From positions 186,001 through 250,000 of the forward strand of contig NZ_PRDS01000002.1 of assembly GCF_002927635.1 (NCBI RefSeq): 64,000 nucleotides of DNA, given 5' to 3'. This document shows positions 28,484-36,570 of the stretch, one piece after another. The notes below the pieces were generated by a model, which saw only the letters and a program-made list of their open reading frames with translations, was not told where the DNA came from and made no database searches. The position numbers and the translations under genes were made by a program. Numbering within the stretch: position 1 is the stretch's first letter; each line of letters starts with the position of its first letter. The stretch is from Albidovulum inexpectatum. Its GTDB lineage: Bacteria; Pseudomonadota; Alphaproteobacteria; Rhodobacterales; Rhodobacteraceae.

Positions 28484-30841
28484 TCAGTTGCTGGGCAACA
28501 GGTTGGGCACGATCGTCACGATCCCCGGGAAAGCCCAGAGCAGCGCCAGACCGATGACCTGAATCAGGACGAAGGGCGCCACGCCGCGATAGATCTGGCC
28601 CGTCGTCACGCTGGCCGGCGCGACACCGCGCAGATAGAACAGCGCGAAGCCGAAGGGCGGCGTCAGGAACGACGTCTGCAGGTTGACCGTGATCATGATC
28701 GTCACCCAGCTGGGATCATAGGTCCCGCCATAGATCACCGGACCGACGATCGGCACGACGATATAGATGATCTCGAGGAAATCCAGCACGAAACCCAGCA
28801 GGAACAGAACCACCATCACGATCAGGAACGCGGTCCATTCCTCCTCGAAGGAACGCAGGAAGCTCTGGATGTAATGCTCGCCACCGAACGAGATCAGCAC
28901 CAGGTTCAGCACCTGCGAGCCGATCAGGATGGCAAAGACCATCGAGGTGACCTTGGCCGTCTCGCGCACCACGGGCTTGAGCACCGAGGCGCGCAGCAAC
29001 ACCCAGCAGGCATAGAAGATGCCGAACATCGAGAAGAAGTAGAACCCGCGCGCCACGTAATAGGCGACAAGATCGACCGTCGTCAGGTCGGGACGGTTGA
29101 TGCGCAGGTCGAAATTGATGCCCATGAGGATCATCAGGATGATGGCAAAGGACGCCATGATGATGATCGCACCCGACCGGTTCTGTTCGTGCAGCTTGCG
29201 ATAGGCGGCCAGAAGAAGTGCACCGCCCGCGCCCAGAGCCGCTGCCGGGGTCGGGTTGGTGATCCCCCCAAGGATCGACCCCAGAACCGCGACGATCAGG
29301 ACCAGCGGCGGAAAGACGACACGGATCAGGTCGTTATGCGCCATCGATCGCGCGGCAAACCAGACGCCGTAGCAGACCAGCGCATAGGGCAGCGCAAGCC
29401 AGGCCAGGCTTGCGGCCGGCCCCATCGTGGGCGGAATCGCGACCGCATCGACGATCAGCGCCAGGACGATCCCGATGGCTCCGACCAGCAAGGGCCGCGG
29501 ATCGGCCGAGGGCGACACGCCACGCGCAATCGCAAGGACCAGCCCGGCCAGAACCAGCAGCGTGGCAACGCCAGTGCCGACCGGCGCGGTATTCGCGATC
29601 TTCTCGGCCAACGCAGCCTGCATCTCTTCGGGGCTGCGCTTGTGCGCCCGCTCAACGCCACCCGATGCGTCGATCGCGGCCTGTTCGGCCACCGCGCGGT
29701 CCCATGCCTCTTGCCCGTGCAGGGCGATCATGGATGCCTTGCACTGTTCCGAGACATTGGTGCGAAGCGACGCCGTCTGACCCGCATCGGTAAAGCTGTC
29801 GACCGTCAGGTCCTGCGAACCGATCAGGCCAACCTGCACTGCCAACAGCGCGCCTCCGATCAGCCCCAGGGGGGCCAGCGCAAACCACCGGATCGCCTCG
29901 GACCGCGTGATGATTTCGCCGCCCACGGGTTCGAGCGACACGGGCGGGGCCTTGTCGGGCCGCACCAGCGCATAGCCAAAGGCATACAGGGCATACAGCG
30001 CGGCCAGCATGATCCCCGGCAGAAGCGCTGCCTGGAACAGCGTGCCGACCGACAGCACGGCGGCCTTGCCCAGATAGGTCAGCGCATCCGAACAGCCCGC
30101 GGCCTGTGCTCGGATCTCCTGCCCCGCAGCGTAAAGATCGCCTGCCATCGTGCCCAGAAGGACGATGACGATCGATGGCGGAATGATCTGCCCCAAAGTA
30201 CCCGAAGCCGCGATCACCCCCGTCGCCAGTTCCGGCGAATACCGGTTGCGCAGCATCGTGGGCAGGGACAGAAGCCCCATCGTGACAACGGTCGCCCCGA
30301 CGATGCCGGTCGAGGCCGCGAGAAACGCCCCCACCACGACGACCGATACGGCCAGCCCCCCGGGCAAAGGTCCGAAGACCCGCGCCATCGTGGTCAGCAA
30401 TTCATTGGCGATGCGCGAACGTTCCAGCGTGATGCCCATCATCACGAACATCAGCACCGCCAGCAGCGTCTCGATCGACTGGCCCGCGAAGACGCGTTCG
30501 TTCATGCGGTTGACGATGAACGAGATGTTGCGATCCATCGCCACTTCCCATCCCTGCGGGAAGAGTGGCTCGAAGGCGCGTGGCAGATCCGGATAGTTGA
30601 ACTTCGATATCTCGATCTCGGGCACGCCCTGCGCAAGCAGCGCGCGATAGGCCTCGGATGTCGTGTCGACATATTCGTGAGTCAACAGCCCCGCGCTGTC
30701 CAGGCCGGCGATGATGGCAAAGGCGATCAGCCCCGAGCCGCCCAACGCAAAGGCCACCGGAAAGCCGGACAGGATCCCGCCAAAGAGGCACAGGAAGACG
30801 ATGATCAGGCCGATTTCGACCCCGTCAAGTCCAAGAAACAT
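28484..30841 (-). CDS. TRAP transporter large permease subunit, extended form
   Basis: The ion-coupled permease (DctM/TakM type) of a tripartite ATP-independent periplasmic transporter. At 785 residues it is nearly twice the common 430. The N-terminal DctM core includes SGFPVAFALGG, the STGIVGATVVTMG region and ASGTLGQIIPPSIVIVLLG; the C-terminal core includes LGFVLDFLEIIYIVVPIVGP and TSFLTPPFGFALFYLRG. Between them is an added stretch (about residues 290-560) with several membrane segments and a soluble, Ala/Glu-rich loop. This extended form occurs in alphaproteobacterial TakP-like systems. It starts 14 bases after the small permease gene with AAGGGGA upstream. Na+ coupling is the family expectation. 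Confidence 0.92.
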   Translation of the reverse strand: MFLGLDGVEIGLIIVFLCLFGGILSGFPVAFALGGSGLIAFAIIAGLDSAGLLTHEYVDTTSEAYRALLAQGVPEIEISKFNYPDLPRAFEPLFPQGWEVAMDRNISFIVNRMNERVFAGQSIETLLAVLMFVMMGITLERSRIANELLTTMARVFGPLPGGLAVSVVVVGAFLAASTGIVGATVVTMGLLSLPTMLRNRYSPELATGVIAASGTLGQIIPPSIVIVLLGTMAGDLYAAGQEIRAQAAGCSDALTYLGKAAVLSVGTLFQAALLPGIMLAALYALYAFGYALVRPDKAPPVSLEPVGGEIITRSEAIRWFALAPLGLIGGALLAVQVGLIGSQDLTVDSFTDAGQTASLRTNVSEQCKASMIALHGQEAWDRAVAEQAAIDASGGVERAHKRSPEEMQAALAEKIANTAPVGTGVATLLVLAGLVLAIARGVSPSADPRPLLVGAIGIVLALIVDAVAIPPTMGPAASLAWLALPYALVCYGVWFAARSMAHNDLIRVVFPPLVLIVAVLGSILGGITNPTPAAALGAGGALLLAAYRKLHEQNRSGAIIIMASFAIILMILMGINFDLRINRPDLTTVDLVAYYVARGFYFFSMFGIFYACWVLLRASVLKPVVRETAKVTSMVFAILIGSQVLNLVLISFGGEHYIQSFLRSFEEEWTAFLIVMVVLFLLGFVLDFLEIIYIVVPIVGPVIYGGTYDPSWVTIMITVNLQTSFLTPPFGFALFYLRGVAPASVTTGQIYRGVAPFVLIQVIGLALLWAFPGIVTIVPNLLPSN

Positions 30842-30855
30842 TTCGGATTGTCCCC

Positions 30856-31782
30856 TTAATGCGTGCCTTCATAGGCTTCTTCGCCTTCGCCCAGCGTATC
30901 GCGGTCAAGATACTTGCCTTCGGATGCCGGGCCTTCGATCAGCTCGAGCAGCGAGCGGCAGAAGAAGGCATAGGCATGTATGAAGACCAGCGCGACGTAG
31001 GACAGGATCAGCAGCTTGAACAGGAAATACATGTCAAAGCCATTGGGGCTGAACCCGATCGTCTCGATGTTCCAGCGAACCGCGCGCGCCTTCAGCAGAA
31101 GCTTGTCAAGACCATCCGAAGCCGAAGGGTTCGGCACGATCATCACGCGCCAGAAGAAGAACCACGCGAAGATCCAGGTCACTATCGCCACCGGCATCAT
31201 GAAGATCAGCGACCCCAGCATGTCGATCAGCTTGCGCCAGCGATAGGATACCGCGGCATAGACCAGATCTACCCGCACATGTCCGCCCTGGACGAAGGTA
31301 TAGGTCACGCACAGCGCGACGATCATGGCGTTGTAGAGTTTCAGCTCTTCCGACCACCACGACAGATCGCGGGCAAAGCCGATGCCGAAGAATCCGAACT
31401 CGATCTGTGCCACGCGGAAGATGCGTTGCAGAAAGACGATGGCGATCTGCTGAATCACCATGATCAGACCGACCCAGGCCACCGTGCGGCCAATCGCGTT
31501 GGCAAAGGCTTCAAGCCCACGAACATAGGCCCACATGATCGGCCGACGGAACAGACCGATCACGGTCAGCACGATCAGGAATGCCAGGACGACGAACAGG
31601 AATTCCTTGGATGCACCGTAGTAGACGAAGCGCATCAGCGACTGCTTCACCTCCAGATCGGGCATCGGCTTGTTGATATAGGGCAGCCAGGCAAGCCACT
31701 CCCCCGGGTGGGTGATGGCATAGAAGAAATTGACGAACGCCTGAAGGATACTGCCGAAGAAGTCCGCGATGGCGCTTACCAT
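30856..31782 (-). CDS. TRAP transporter small permease subunit
   Basis: The DctQ/TakQ component that binds the large permease. The 308-residue protein is longer than simple DctQ (about 170) and matches the extended type paired with a 785-residue large subunit. Hydrophobic helices lie at about residues 59-77, 98-120, 148-170, 185-210 and 250-275. A conserved QGGHVRVDLVYAAVS motif, typical of DctQ, sits in the middle. ATG 31782 is chosen because GGGGGGAG stands just upstream; a 22-residue longer reading has none. It lies 97 bases after the binding-protein gene, with a strong hairpin in between. Confidence 0.92.
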   Translation of the reverse strand: MVSAIADFFGSILQAFVNFFYAITHPGEWLAWLPYINKPMPDLEVKQSLMRFVYYGASKEFLFVVLAFLIVLTVIGLFRRPIMWAYVRGLEAFANAIGRTVAWVGLIMVIQQIAIVFLQRIFRVAQIEFGFFGIGFARDLSWWSEELKLYNAMIVALCVTYTFVQGGHVRVDLVYAAVSYRWRKLIDMLGSLIFMMPVAIVTWIFAWFFFWRVMIVPNPSASDGLDKLLLKARAVRWNIETIGFSPNGFDMYFLFKLLILSYVALVFIHAYAFFCRSLLELIEGPASEGKYLDRDTLGEGEEAYEGTH

Positions 31783-31836
31783 CCGCTCCCCCCTTGCTGC
31801 GCTGGCATGGCCGCGGCCGGCGGCCAGATCAATGAC

Positions 31837-31861
31837 GCCCCCGGTCACAGGGACCGGGGGC
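31837..31861 (-). other. intercistronic hairpin between TRAP binding protein and permeases
   Basis: A 10-bp perfect stem GCCCCCGGTC / GACCGGGGGC with a 5-base loop, 18 bases past the binding-protein stop codon and without a T tract. Such hairpins often protect the upstream mRNA from 3' exonucleases, giving more binding protein than permease. Confidence 0.65.
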
Positions 31862-31879
31862 GCATGTCAGGCCGGGCGA

Positions 31880-32968
31880 TCAGCCACCCAGCACGCGGTC
31901 ACGCTGACGCGTATACGTGCCGTCGGACATCTTGATCCAGGCCGAGGACGACTTCATCGAGGCCATGTAGCTGTCATAGACCTTCTTGTAGATCTCGTCG
32001 CCCATGTTCTCTTCGTGGACTTCCTGCGCAGCCTTGCCGAAGGCGTCCCAGACCGAGTCCGGGAATTCCATCGTCTTGACGCCCGCCGATTGCAGCCGCG
32101 CCAGAGCAGCCGAGTTGTTCGACAGGAACTGGGCCAGGTTCCACTGGTTGGCTTCGCCCGCGGCGATCTCGATGACCTTCTGCTGGGCCGGCGTCAGGCT
32201 TTCGAAGACTTCGCGGTTGGTCGCCAGCGAAAGGCCCGCACCCGGTTCGTGGAAGCCGGCGGTGTAGTAGATCTTGGTGATCTCCTGGAAGCCCGCCTTT
32301 TCGTCGGCCCAGGGGCCGATCCATTCGGTGCCGTCGATCGCGCCCGAGGCCAGCGCCTGATAGACCTCGCCGCCCGGCAGGTTCTGAACGCTGGCGCCCA
32401 GCTTGCCCAGCGCCTTGCCGCCCAGGCCCGGCATGCGGAACTTCAGGCCGTTGAAATCTTCGGGCCCCTTGATTTCCTTGCGGAACCAGCCGCCCGCCTG
32501 GGCGCCGGTATTGCCGGCCAGGAACGACTTCAGGCCAAAGATCTGGCCCAGCTCGTCATGCAGCCCCATGCCGCCGCCGTGGTAGTACCAGTTAGCCAGT
32601 TCCTGCGCCGTCATGCCCATCGGCACCGAGGTGAAGAAGGCATAGGCGGGATGCTGGCCGACGAAGTAGTAGTCGGCGCCGTGATACATGTCCGCCTGAC
32701 CCGAGGTGACGGCGTCGAAGACCTCGAAGGCGCCGACGAGCTCGCCCGCGGCCTTCAGATCGATCGTCAGCTCGCCATCGGTCATCGCGGTGATCATGTC
32801 CGCGCAGCGCTGGGCGGCGTCATGCACGCCCGCAAGGCCGCGGCCCCAGGTCGTGACCAGCGTCAGCGTGCGCTTGCCCTGGGCATACATCGGCGCAGCC
32901 AGCGTCGATGCGGCAGCCGCGGTGGCGCCACCGACGGCGGCCTTGGTCAGAAATGAACGACGATCCAT
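31880..32968 (-). CDS. TRAP transporter substrate-binding protein, TakP-like
   Basis: Periplasmic solute receptor (DctP family) of the TRAP system. The 362-residue precursor starts with a twin-arginine-type signal, MDRRSFLTKAAVGG, and a likely cleavage near APMYAQG. The mature protein shows the TakP-like pattern: FEVFDAVTSGQADMYHGADY, YYHGGGMGLHDELGQIF and the ligand-contact region GTEWIGPWADEKAGFQEI. TakP of Rhodobacter binds 2-oxo acids, so a keto or organic acid is the best guess, not established here. GGAGGG precedes the start. It is the first gene of the operon and divergent from a two-component system that probably controls it. Confidence 0.92.
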   Translation of the reverse strand: MDRRSFLTKAAVGGATAAAASTLAAPMYAQGKRTLTLVTTWGRGLAGVHDAAQRCADMITAMTDGELTIDLKAAGELVGAFEVFDAVTSGQADMYHGADYYFVGQHPAYAFFTSVPMGMTAQELANWYYHGGGMGLHDELGQIFGLKSFLAGNTGAQAGGWFRKEIKGPEDFNGLKFRMPGLGGKALGKLGASVQNLPGGEVYQALASGAIDGTEWIGPWADEKAGFQEITKIYYTAGFHEPGAGLSLATNREVFESLTPAQQKVIEIAAGEANQWNLAQFLSNNSAALARLQSAGVKTMEFPDSVWDAFGKAAQEVHEENMGDEIYKKVYDSYMASMKSSSAWIKMSDGTYTRQRDRVLGG

Positions 32969-33143
32969 GTTTTGTTTCCCTCCCTTTAAGCGATGCCCGC
33001 CTTGCGGGCGGATCGTTGATACCGATCCGGACACTAGCGACGATTTCACCGCTTGGGAATACCGAGAACTGCGTAGGCCCGGGATTGACGGCGCCCGGAT
33101 CCCGGCGCAAGTACACCCCGGTACAGACGGGAAGGAATGCGAG

Positions 33144-34613
33144 ATGGCGCGATCTTTGCCCCTTGCCGCCCTGTGGCACAGGGCGCGCCTGAATTACGGG
33201 CAAAAGATCTGGGCGGTGGCCACGCTGCCGCTGATCCTTGCAGCGACCTTCATCGCGGTGCTGATCGCCTATCAGTCCAGCGAATTGGCGCGGCGCGAGA
33301 TCGCGGGCCTTGAGACGCGCCTGATCGACGCCAAGAAGGAAGAGCTGAAAAATTACATCAGCCTTGCACGAACGGCCATCGGGTTCATCTATGGCAATGC
33401 CGCCCCCGATGACCGGGATGCCAAGACCCGCGTGGCCCAGATCCTTGCCGCGATGCAGTATGGGCAGGACGGCTATTTCTTCGTCTTCGACTATGACGGA
33501 AACAACATAGTCGCGCCACGACAGACATGGCTGATCGGACGGAACTGGCGCGGGCTTGCCGATCCCGAGGGCACGCCCGTGGTGGACGAGCTGATCCGCA
33601 TCGCACGACAGGGCGGCGGCTATCACAGCTATGTCTGGCCAAAGCCCTCGACGGGCAAGGAGGCCCGGATGATCACCTATGTCGTCGGCCTGCAAGACTG
33701 GCGATGGGCCGTGGGCACGGGGGTGTTCGTCGATGACATCCTTGATCGCGTAGCCGCGGCGCGCGCCGAAACCGAGGCGCGCATCGACCGCACATTCGCG
33801 TGGATCGCGCTTCTTGCGCTGGGTTCGGTCGTTGCGGTCTTCGCGTCGGCAATGGGAATCACGATCCGCGAACGCCGGCTGGCCGATGCCAAGCTGAAAC
33901 GCCTGACTCAGCGCATCATCGACACGCAAGAGGAAGAGCGCAGCCGCGTGGCGCGTGAGCTGCACGATTCCATCTCGCAATTGTTGGTCGGTGTTCGATA
34001 TGCGCTTGAACTTGCCCGACGGCGGCTGGGCGCGAATGACCCGCGCGCGGCCGACAGCCTGACAGCCGGGATCGAGCATCTGCATACCGCGATTTCAGAG
34101 GTGCGCCGCATCAGCCGCGACTTGCGCCCGGCCGTGCTCGACGATCTTGGGCTGGGGCCCGCGCTTCAGACCCTGCTGGAGGAGTTCGGGAAGCGAACCG
34201 GCATTGAAACGGAATTCGAAACCGTGGTCTTTCGCAACCGGCTGGATCAGGAAGCCAAGATCGCGCTATATCGCGTGGCGCAAGAGGCCCTGACCAATAT
34301 CGAAAAGCATTCCGGGGCAACGCGCGTGCGGATGCTGGCACGCGGCGACAAGGCGGGCGCCCTGTTGCGGATCGAGGACAACGGCTGTGGCCTGCCCTCG
34401 GCACGCGGAAAGTCCGGGGCCGAGGCCGGCCTTGGCCTGCGCAACATGGCCGAGCGCATGGAACAGCTTGACGGAACGTTGCGCATCCTGTCTTCGACGA
34501 ACGGCACCATCATCGAGGCGCGCGTGCCGCTGTCCCACATGCTGCCGCCCGACGAGCGCGCAGACGTGGACCACAGGACGCGGGCCGCAAGCAAGGGGGG
34601 GACGGGCCGATGA
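33144..34613 (+). CDS. Cache-domain sensor histidine kinase (NarX/HisKA_3 type)
   Basis: A 489-residue membrane sensor. Helix 1 (about residues 23-43) and helix 2 (about 218-240) flank a periplasmic single-Cache domain containing QYGQDGYFFVFDYDG and WRWAVGTGVFVDDI, a type that often binds small organic acids. The HisKA_3 dimerisation helix has the phospho-acceptor H274 in VARELHDSISQLLVG, followed by an HATPase domain with EALTNIEKHSGA, EDNGCGL and GLGLRNMAERM. ATG 33144 has GGAAGG upstream. Its stop overlaps the start of the response regulator by four bases. It is divergent from the TRAP operon, so the transported acid or a relative is the likely signal. Confidence 0.9.
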   Translation: MARSLPLAALWHRARLNYGQKIWAVATLPLILAATFIAVLIAYQSSELARREIAGLETRLIDAKKEELKNYISLARTAIGFIYGNAAPDDRDAKTRVAQILAAMQYGQDGYFFVFDYDGNNIVAPRQTWLIGRNWRGLADPEGTPVVDELIRIARQGGGYHSYVWPKPSTGKEARMITYVVGLQDWRWAVGTGVFVDDILDRVAAARAETEARIDRTFAWIALLALGSVVAVFASAMGITIRERRLADAKLKRLTQRIIDTQEEERSRVARELHDSISQLLVGVRYALELARRRLGANDPRAADSLTAGIEHLHTAISEVRRISRDLRPAVLDDLGLGPALQTLLEEFGKRTGIETEFETVVFRNRLDQEAKIALYRVAQEALTNIEKHSGATRVRMLARGDKAGALLRIEDNGCGLPSARGKSGAEAGLGLRNMAERMEQLDGTLRILSSTNGTIIEARVPLSHMLPPDERADVDHRTRAASKGGTGR

Positions 34614-35242
34614 TACGCATTCTGATCGTCGACGATCATCCGATGGTCGCGGAAGGCATCCGCGCGATCCTTGAAACATGGGAAGATATCGAGGTCGTCG
34701 ATACCCTGTGCAGCGGCCAGGACGCCGTGGATCGGATCGAGGCGCTGCGTCCCGACATCGTGCTGATGGATCTGAACATGCCGCGCCTGAACGGATTGTC
34801 CGCCACCGAGATGATCCTGGAACGCTGTCCCGATTGCCGCATCCTGATCCTGTCGATGCATGACAGCCCCGAATATATCGCCACCGCACTGCGGCACGGG
34901 GCGTCGGGCTACGTGCTGAAGGATGTGCCGGTCGAGGAGATCCGCACCGCCATCGACCGGGTCATGGCAGGTGAGCGCTATCTGTGCAATGGCGCGACGG
35001 CCAGCCTGAAACCCAACACCTCGGACGGCCGCGAGCCGCTGACGGGGCGGGAACAGACGATCCTGCTAGAACTGGCCCAGGGCAAGTCCAACAAGGAGGT
35101 CGCCGCGGCGCTGGATATATCCGTGCGCACGGTCGAAACGCATCGCAAGAACATCAAGCGCAAGCTGGGCATCTCGACCACCGCCGGCCTGACCCGCTAT
35201 GCGCTGGAGCACGGCGTCCTGCAGGGCACCGGCCAGCTGTGA
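34610..35242 (+). CDS. NarL/FixJ-family response regulator
   Basis: A 210-residue regulator with an N-terminal receiver domain (acidic pocket D8, D9; phospho-acceptor D54 in VLMDLNMPRLNG) and a C-terminal LuxR-type helix-turn-helix (about residues 143-205) with GREQTILLELAQGKSNKEVA and VRTVETHRKNIKRKLG. It overlaps the kinase gene by four bases and is its partner. The nearest probable target is the divergent TRAP operon, whose promoter lies in the 175 bases between 32969 and 33143; I did not find a clear repeated NarL-type site there, so the target is inferred from position only. Confidence 0.92.
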   Translation: MIRILIVDDHPMVAEGIRAILETWEDIEVVDTLCSGQDAVDRIEALRPDIVLMDLNMPRLNGLSATEMILERCPDCRILILSMHDSPEYIATALRHGASGYVLKDVPVEEIRTAIDRVMAGERYLCNGATASLKPNTSDGREPLTGREQTILLELAQGKSNKEVAAALDISVRTVETHRKNIKRKLGISTTAGLTRYALEHGVLQGTGQL

Positions 35243-35354
35243 GCGCCATTCGCCCGGGTCGCGTCCGCAACGAATGGGGGAAAATCGGGCCCAAGCCCTT
35301 GCAATCCCGCGCCAGACCACGATCTAGCCCGAAAACGAAACACGGGAGCGACGG

Positions 35355-36275
35355 GTGACCTATCTTCTTTTCACGATTGGCCTGACGGGCCTGTTTCTTG
35401 GCGGTGAAGTCCTGATCCGCGGCGCCGTGGGCGTGGCGCGCCATTTCCACGTCTCACCGCTGATCATCGGCCTGACCATCGTGGGCTTTGGCACATCCGC
35501 GCCCGAACTTCTGGTCGGCGTCCAGTCCGCGCTGGCGGGTGTTCCGGATATCGCGGTTGGCAATGTCGTGGGGTCGAACATTGCGAACATCCTGCTGATC
35601 CTTGGAACCGGGGCAATGATTGCCGTGGTGCCGATGCAGTTCGGGCGGATGATACGCGATTTCGTCGTGATGCTTGGGGCAACGATCCTTGTCTGGGTGC
35701 TGATGCTGAACGGCGCGCTGGGCCGCGCCGAAGGCGCCGTTCTGGTGGCGGGGCTTGCGATCTATATGTGGTTGTGTCTGCGCAACGCCGCCGGCGCTCA
35801 TCCGCCAGAGATCGACGAACCGGTCCGGCCGCTCTGGCAAAGTGCGGCCATGGCCTTGGCGGGGCTGGTCATCCTTGCAGTCGGGGCCCGGCTGCTGGTC
35901 TTCAGCGCCACGGATATCGCACGCAGCTTTGGCGTGTCGGAAGCCGTCATCGGCCTGACGATCGTGGCGATCGGCACGTCGCTGCCCGAACTTGCAACCG
36001 GCATTCTGGCCGCAATCCGCAAGCATGGCGATCTTGCCGTGGGCAACGTGCTTGGATCGAACGTCTTCAACCTGCTGGGCATCCTTGGCGCGACGGCACT
36101 GGTCAAGCCTATCCCGATCGACCCGCGGTTCACGACGCTGGACCTGCCGCTGGCGCTGATCGCCTCGCTGGCCATGGCCGGTTTTGCCATCTTCGCGGGT
36201 TATATCGGCCGGATCGGGGGCGTTGCGCTGCTGATCGCCTATGCCGGCTACGTCGGCACGATGGGATCGATCTGA
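35355..36275 (+). CDS. calcium/sodium antiporter, CaCA family
   Basis: A 306-residue inner-membrane cation exchanger similar to E. coli YrbG. It has about ten helices in two inverted repeats; each has its alpha motif: GFGTSAPELLVG with VVGSNIANILLI in the first half and AIGTSLPELATGI with VLGSNVFNLLGI in the second. These acidic/Ser/Asn residues form the ion site. Start is GTG 35355 with GGGAG upstream. It lies 112 bases after the response-regulator gene; no evidence ties it to that system. Exchange of Ca2+ for Na+ is the family function; direct transport data for YrbG-like proteins are limited. Confidence 0.9.
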   Translation: MTYLLFTIGLTGLFLGGEVLIRGAVGVARHFHVSPLIIGLTIVGFGTSAPELLVGVQSALAGVPDIAVGNVVGSNIANILLILGTGAMIAVVPMQFGRMIRDFVVMLGATILVWVLMLNGALGRAEGAVLVAGLAIYMWLCLRNAAGAHPPEIDEPVRPLWQSAAMALAGLVILAVGARLLVFSATDIARSFGVSEAVIGLTIVAIGTSLPELATGILAAIRKHGDLAVGNVLGSNVFNLLGILGATALVKPIPIDPRFTTLDLPLALIASLAMAGFAIFAGYIGRIGGVALLIAYAGYVGTMGSI

Positions 36276-36284
36276 CGCGTCGGC

Positions 36285-36303
36285 ATTTCGCGAATATTTC
36301 GCG
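36285..36303. repeat. palindrome with repeated ATTTCGCG after the antiporter gene
   Basis: CGCGAA-TAT-TTCGCG is a 15-bp perfect inverted repeat (36289-36303), and ATTTCGCG occurs twice in direct orientation (36285-36292, 36296-36303). It lies between the antiporter stop codon and the ilv promoter, about 73 bases upstream of the -35 box. It could be a short terminator stem or an operator; there is no T tract. Confidence 0.4.
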
Positions 36304-36375
36304 TCCCGGATCAGGTCTGGCAACAAACGGGCGCCGTTACCGCCCCTGCGGACACAAAGTTGCGCATTTTGGCAG

Positions 36376-36404
36376 TTGACGCCCGTTTCGCACATGCCTA
36401 ATGT
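36376..36404 (+). promoter_or_regulatory. sigma-70 type promoter of the ilv leader
   Basis: -35 TTGACG (36376-36381), 17-base spacer, -10 TAATGT (36399-36404). Transcription would start near 36411, 28 bases before the leader-peptide ATG. Confidence 0.75.
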
Positions 36405-36438
36405 CCGCTGCACGGCAGCAGACAAGGGCGCGCAAGCG

Positions 36439-36486
36439 ATGAACCTTATCGTAGTACTTGGGAGGAGGTGGCGCATGGGCCGGTGA
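36439..36486 (+). CDS. ilvL: ilvB leader peptide
   Basis: A 15-codon reading frame encoding MNLIVVLGRRWRMGR. Codons 3-7 are Leu, Ile, Val, Val, Leu, exactly the three end products of the pathway, as in classic branched-chain attenuators. A weak ribosome binding site (AAGGG) precedes it. The frame ends at TGA 36484-36486, on top of the 5' arm of the antiterminator. It sits between a good promoter and a terminator that ends 34 bases before ilvB. The later part (GGGAGGAGGTGG, codons 8-11) is itself a strong Shine-Dalgarno-like sequence, which may slow the ribosome. The peptide probably has no function of its own. Confidence 0.85.
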   Translation: MNLIVVLGRRWRMGR

Positions 36487-36514
36487 CGGTTGACCATGAT
36501 GGTTCCCATGCGCC
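36470..36514 (+). promoter_or_regulatory. antiterminator hairpin of the ilv attenuator
   Basis: GGCGCATGGG (36470-36479) is fully complementary to CCCATGCGCC (36505-36514), a 10-bp stem. Its 3' arm shares three bases with the 5' arm of the terminator, so the two compete. A ribosome stalled at the Leu-Ile-Val-Val-Leu codons (36445-36459) leaves the 5' arm free; a ribosome at the stop codon covers it. Confidence 0.8.
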
Positions 36515-36536
36515 CCGGCAAATCCCGGGGCTTTTT
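36512..36536 (+). terminator. attenuator terminator before ilvB
   Basis: Stem GCCCCGG / CCGGGGC with a 6-base CAAATC loop followed by five T residues, 34 bases upstream of the ilvB start codon. It should stop transcription when branched-chain aminoacyl-tRNAs are plentiful. Confidence 0.88.
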
Positions 36537-36570
36537 GTTGCCAGGAACGGCACGGACGGAGAAACAGGAC

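Noticed and set aside
28874-30859. A 661-codon plus-strand frame opposite the TRAP permease
   Set aside because: Composition is His/Arg/Gln/Asp-rich without motifs; the minus strand encodes an obvious membrane permease.
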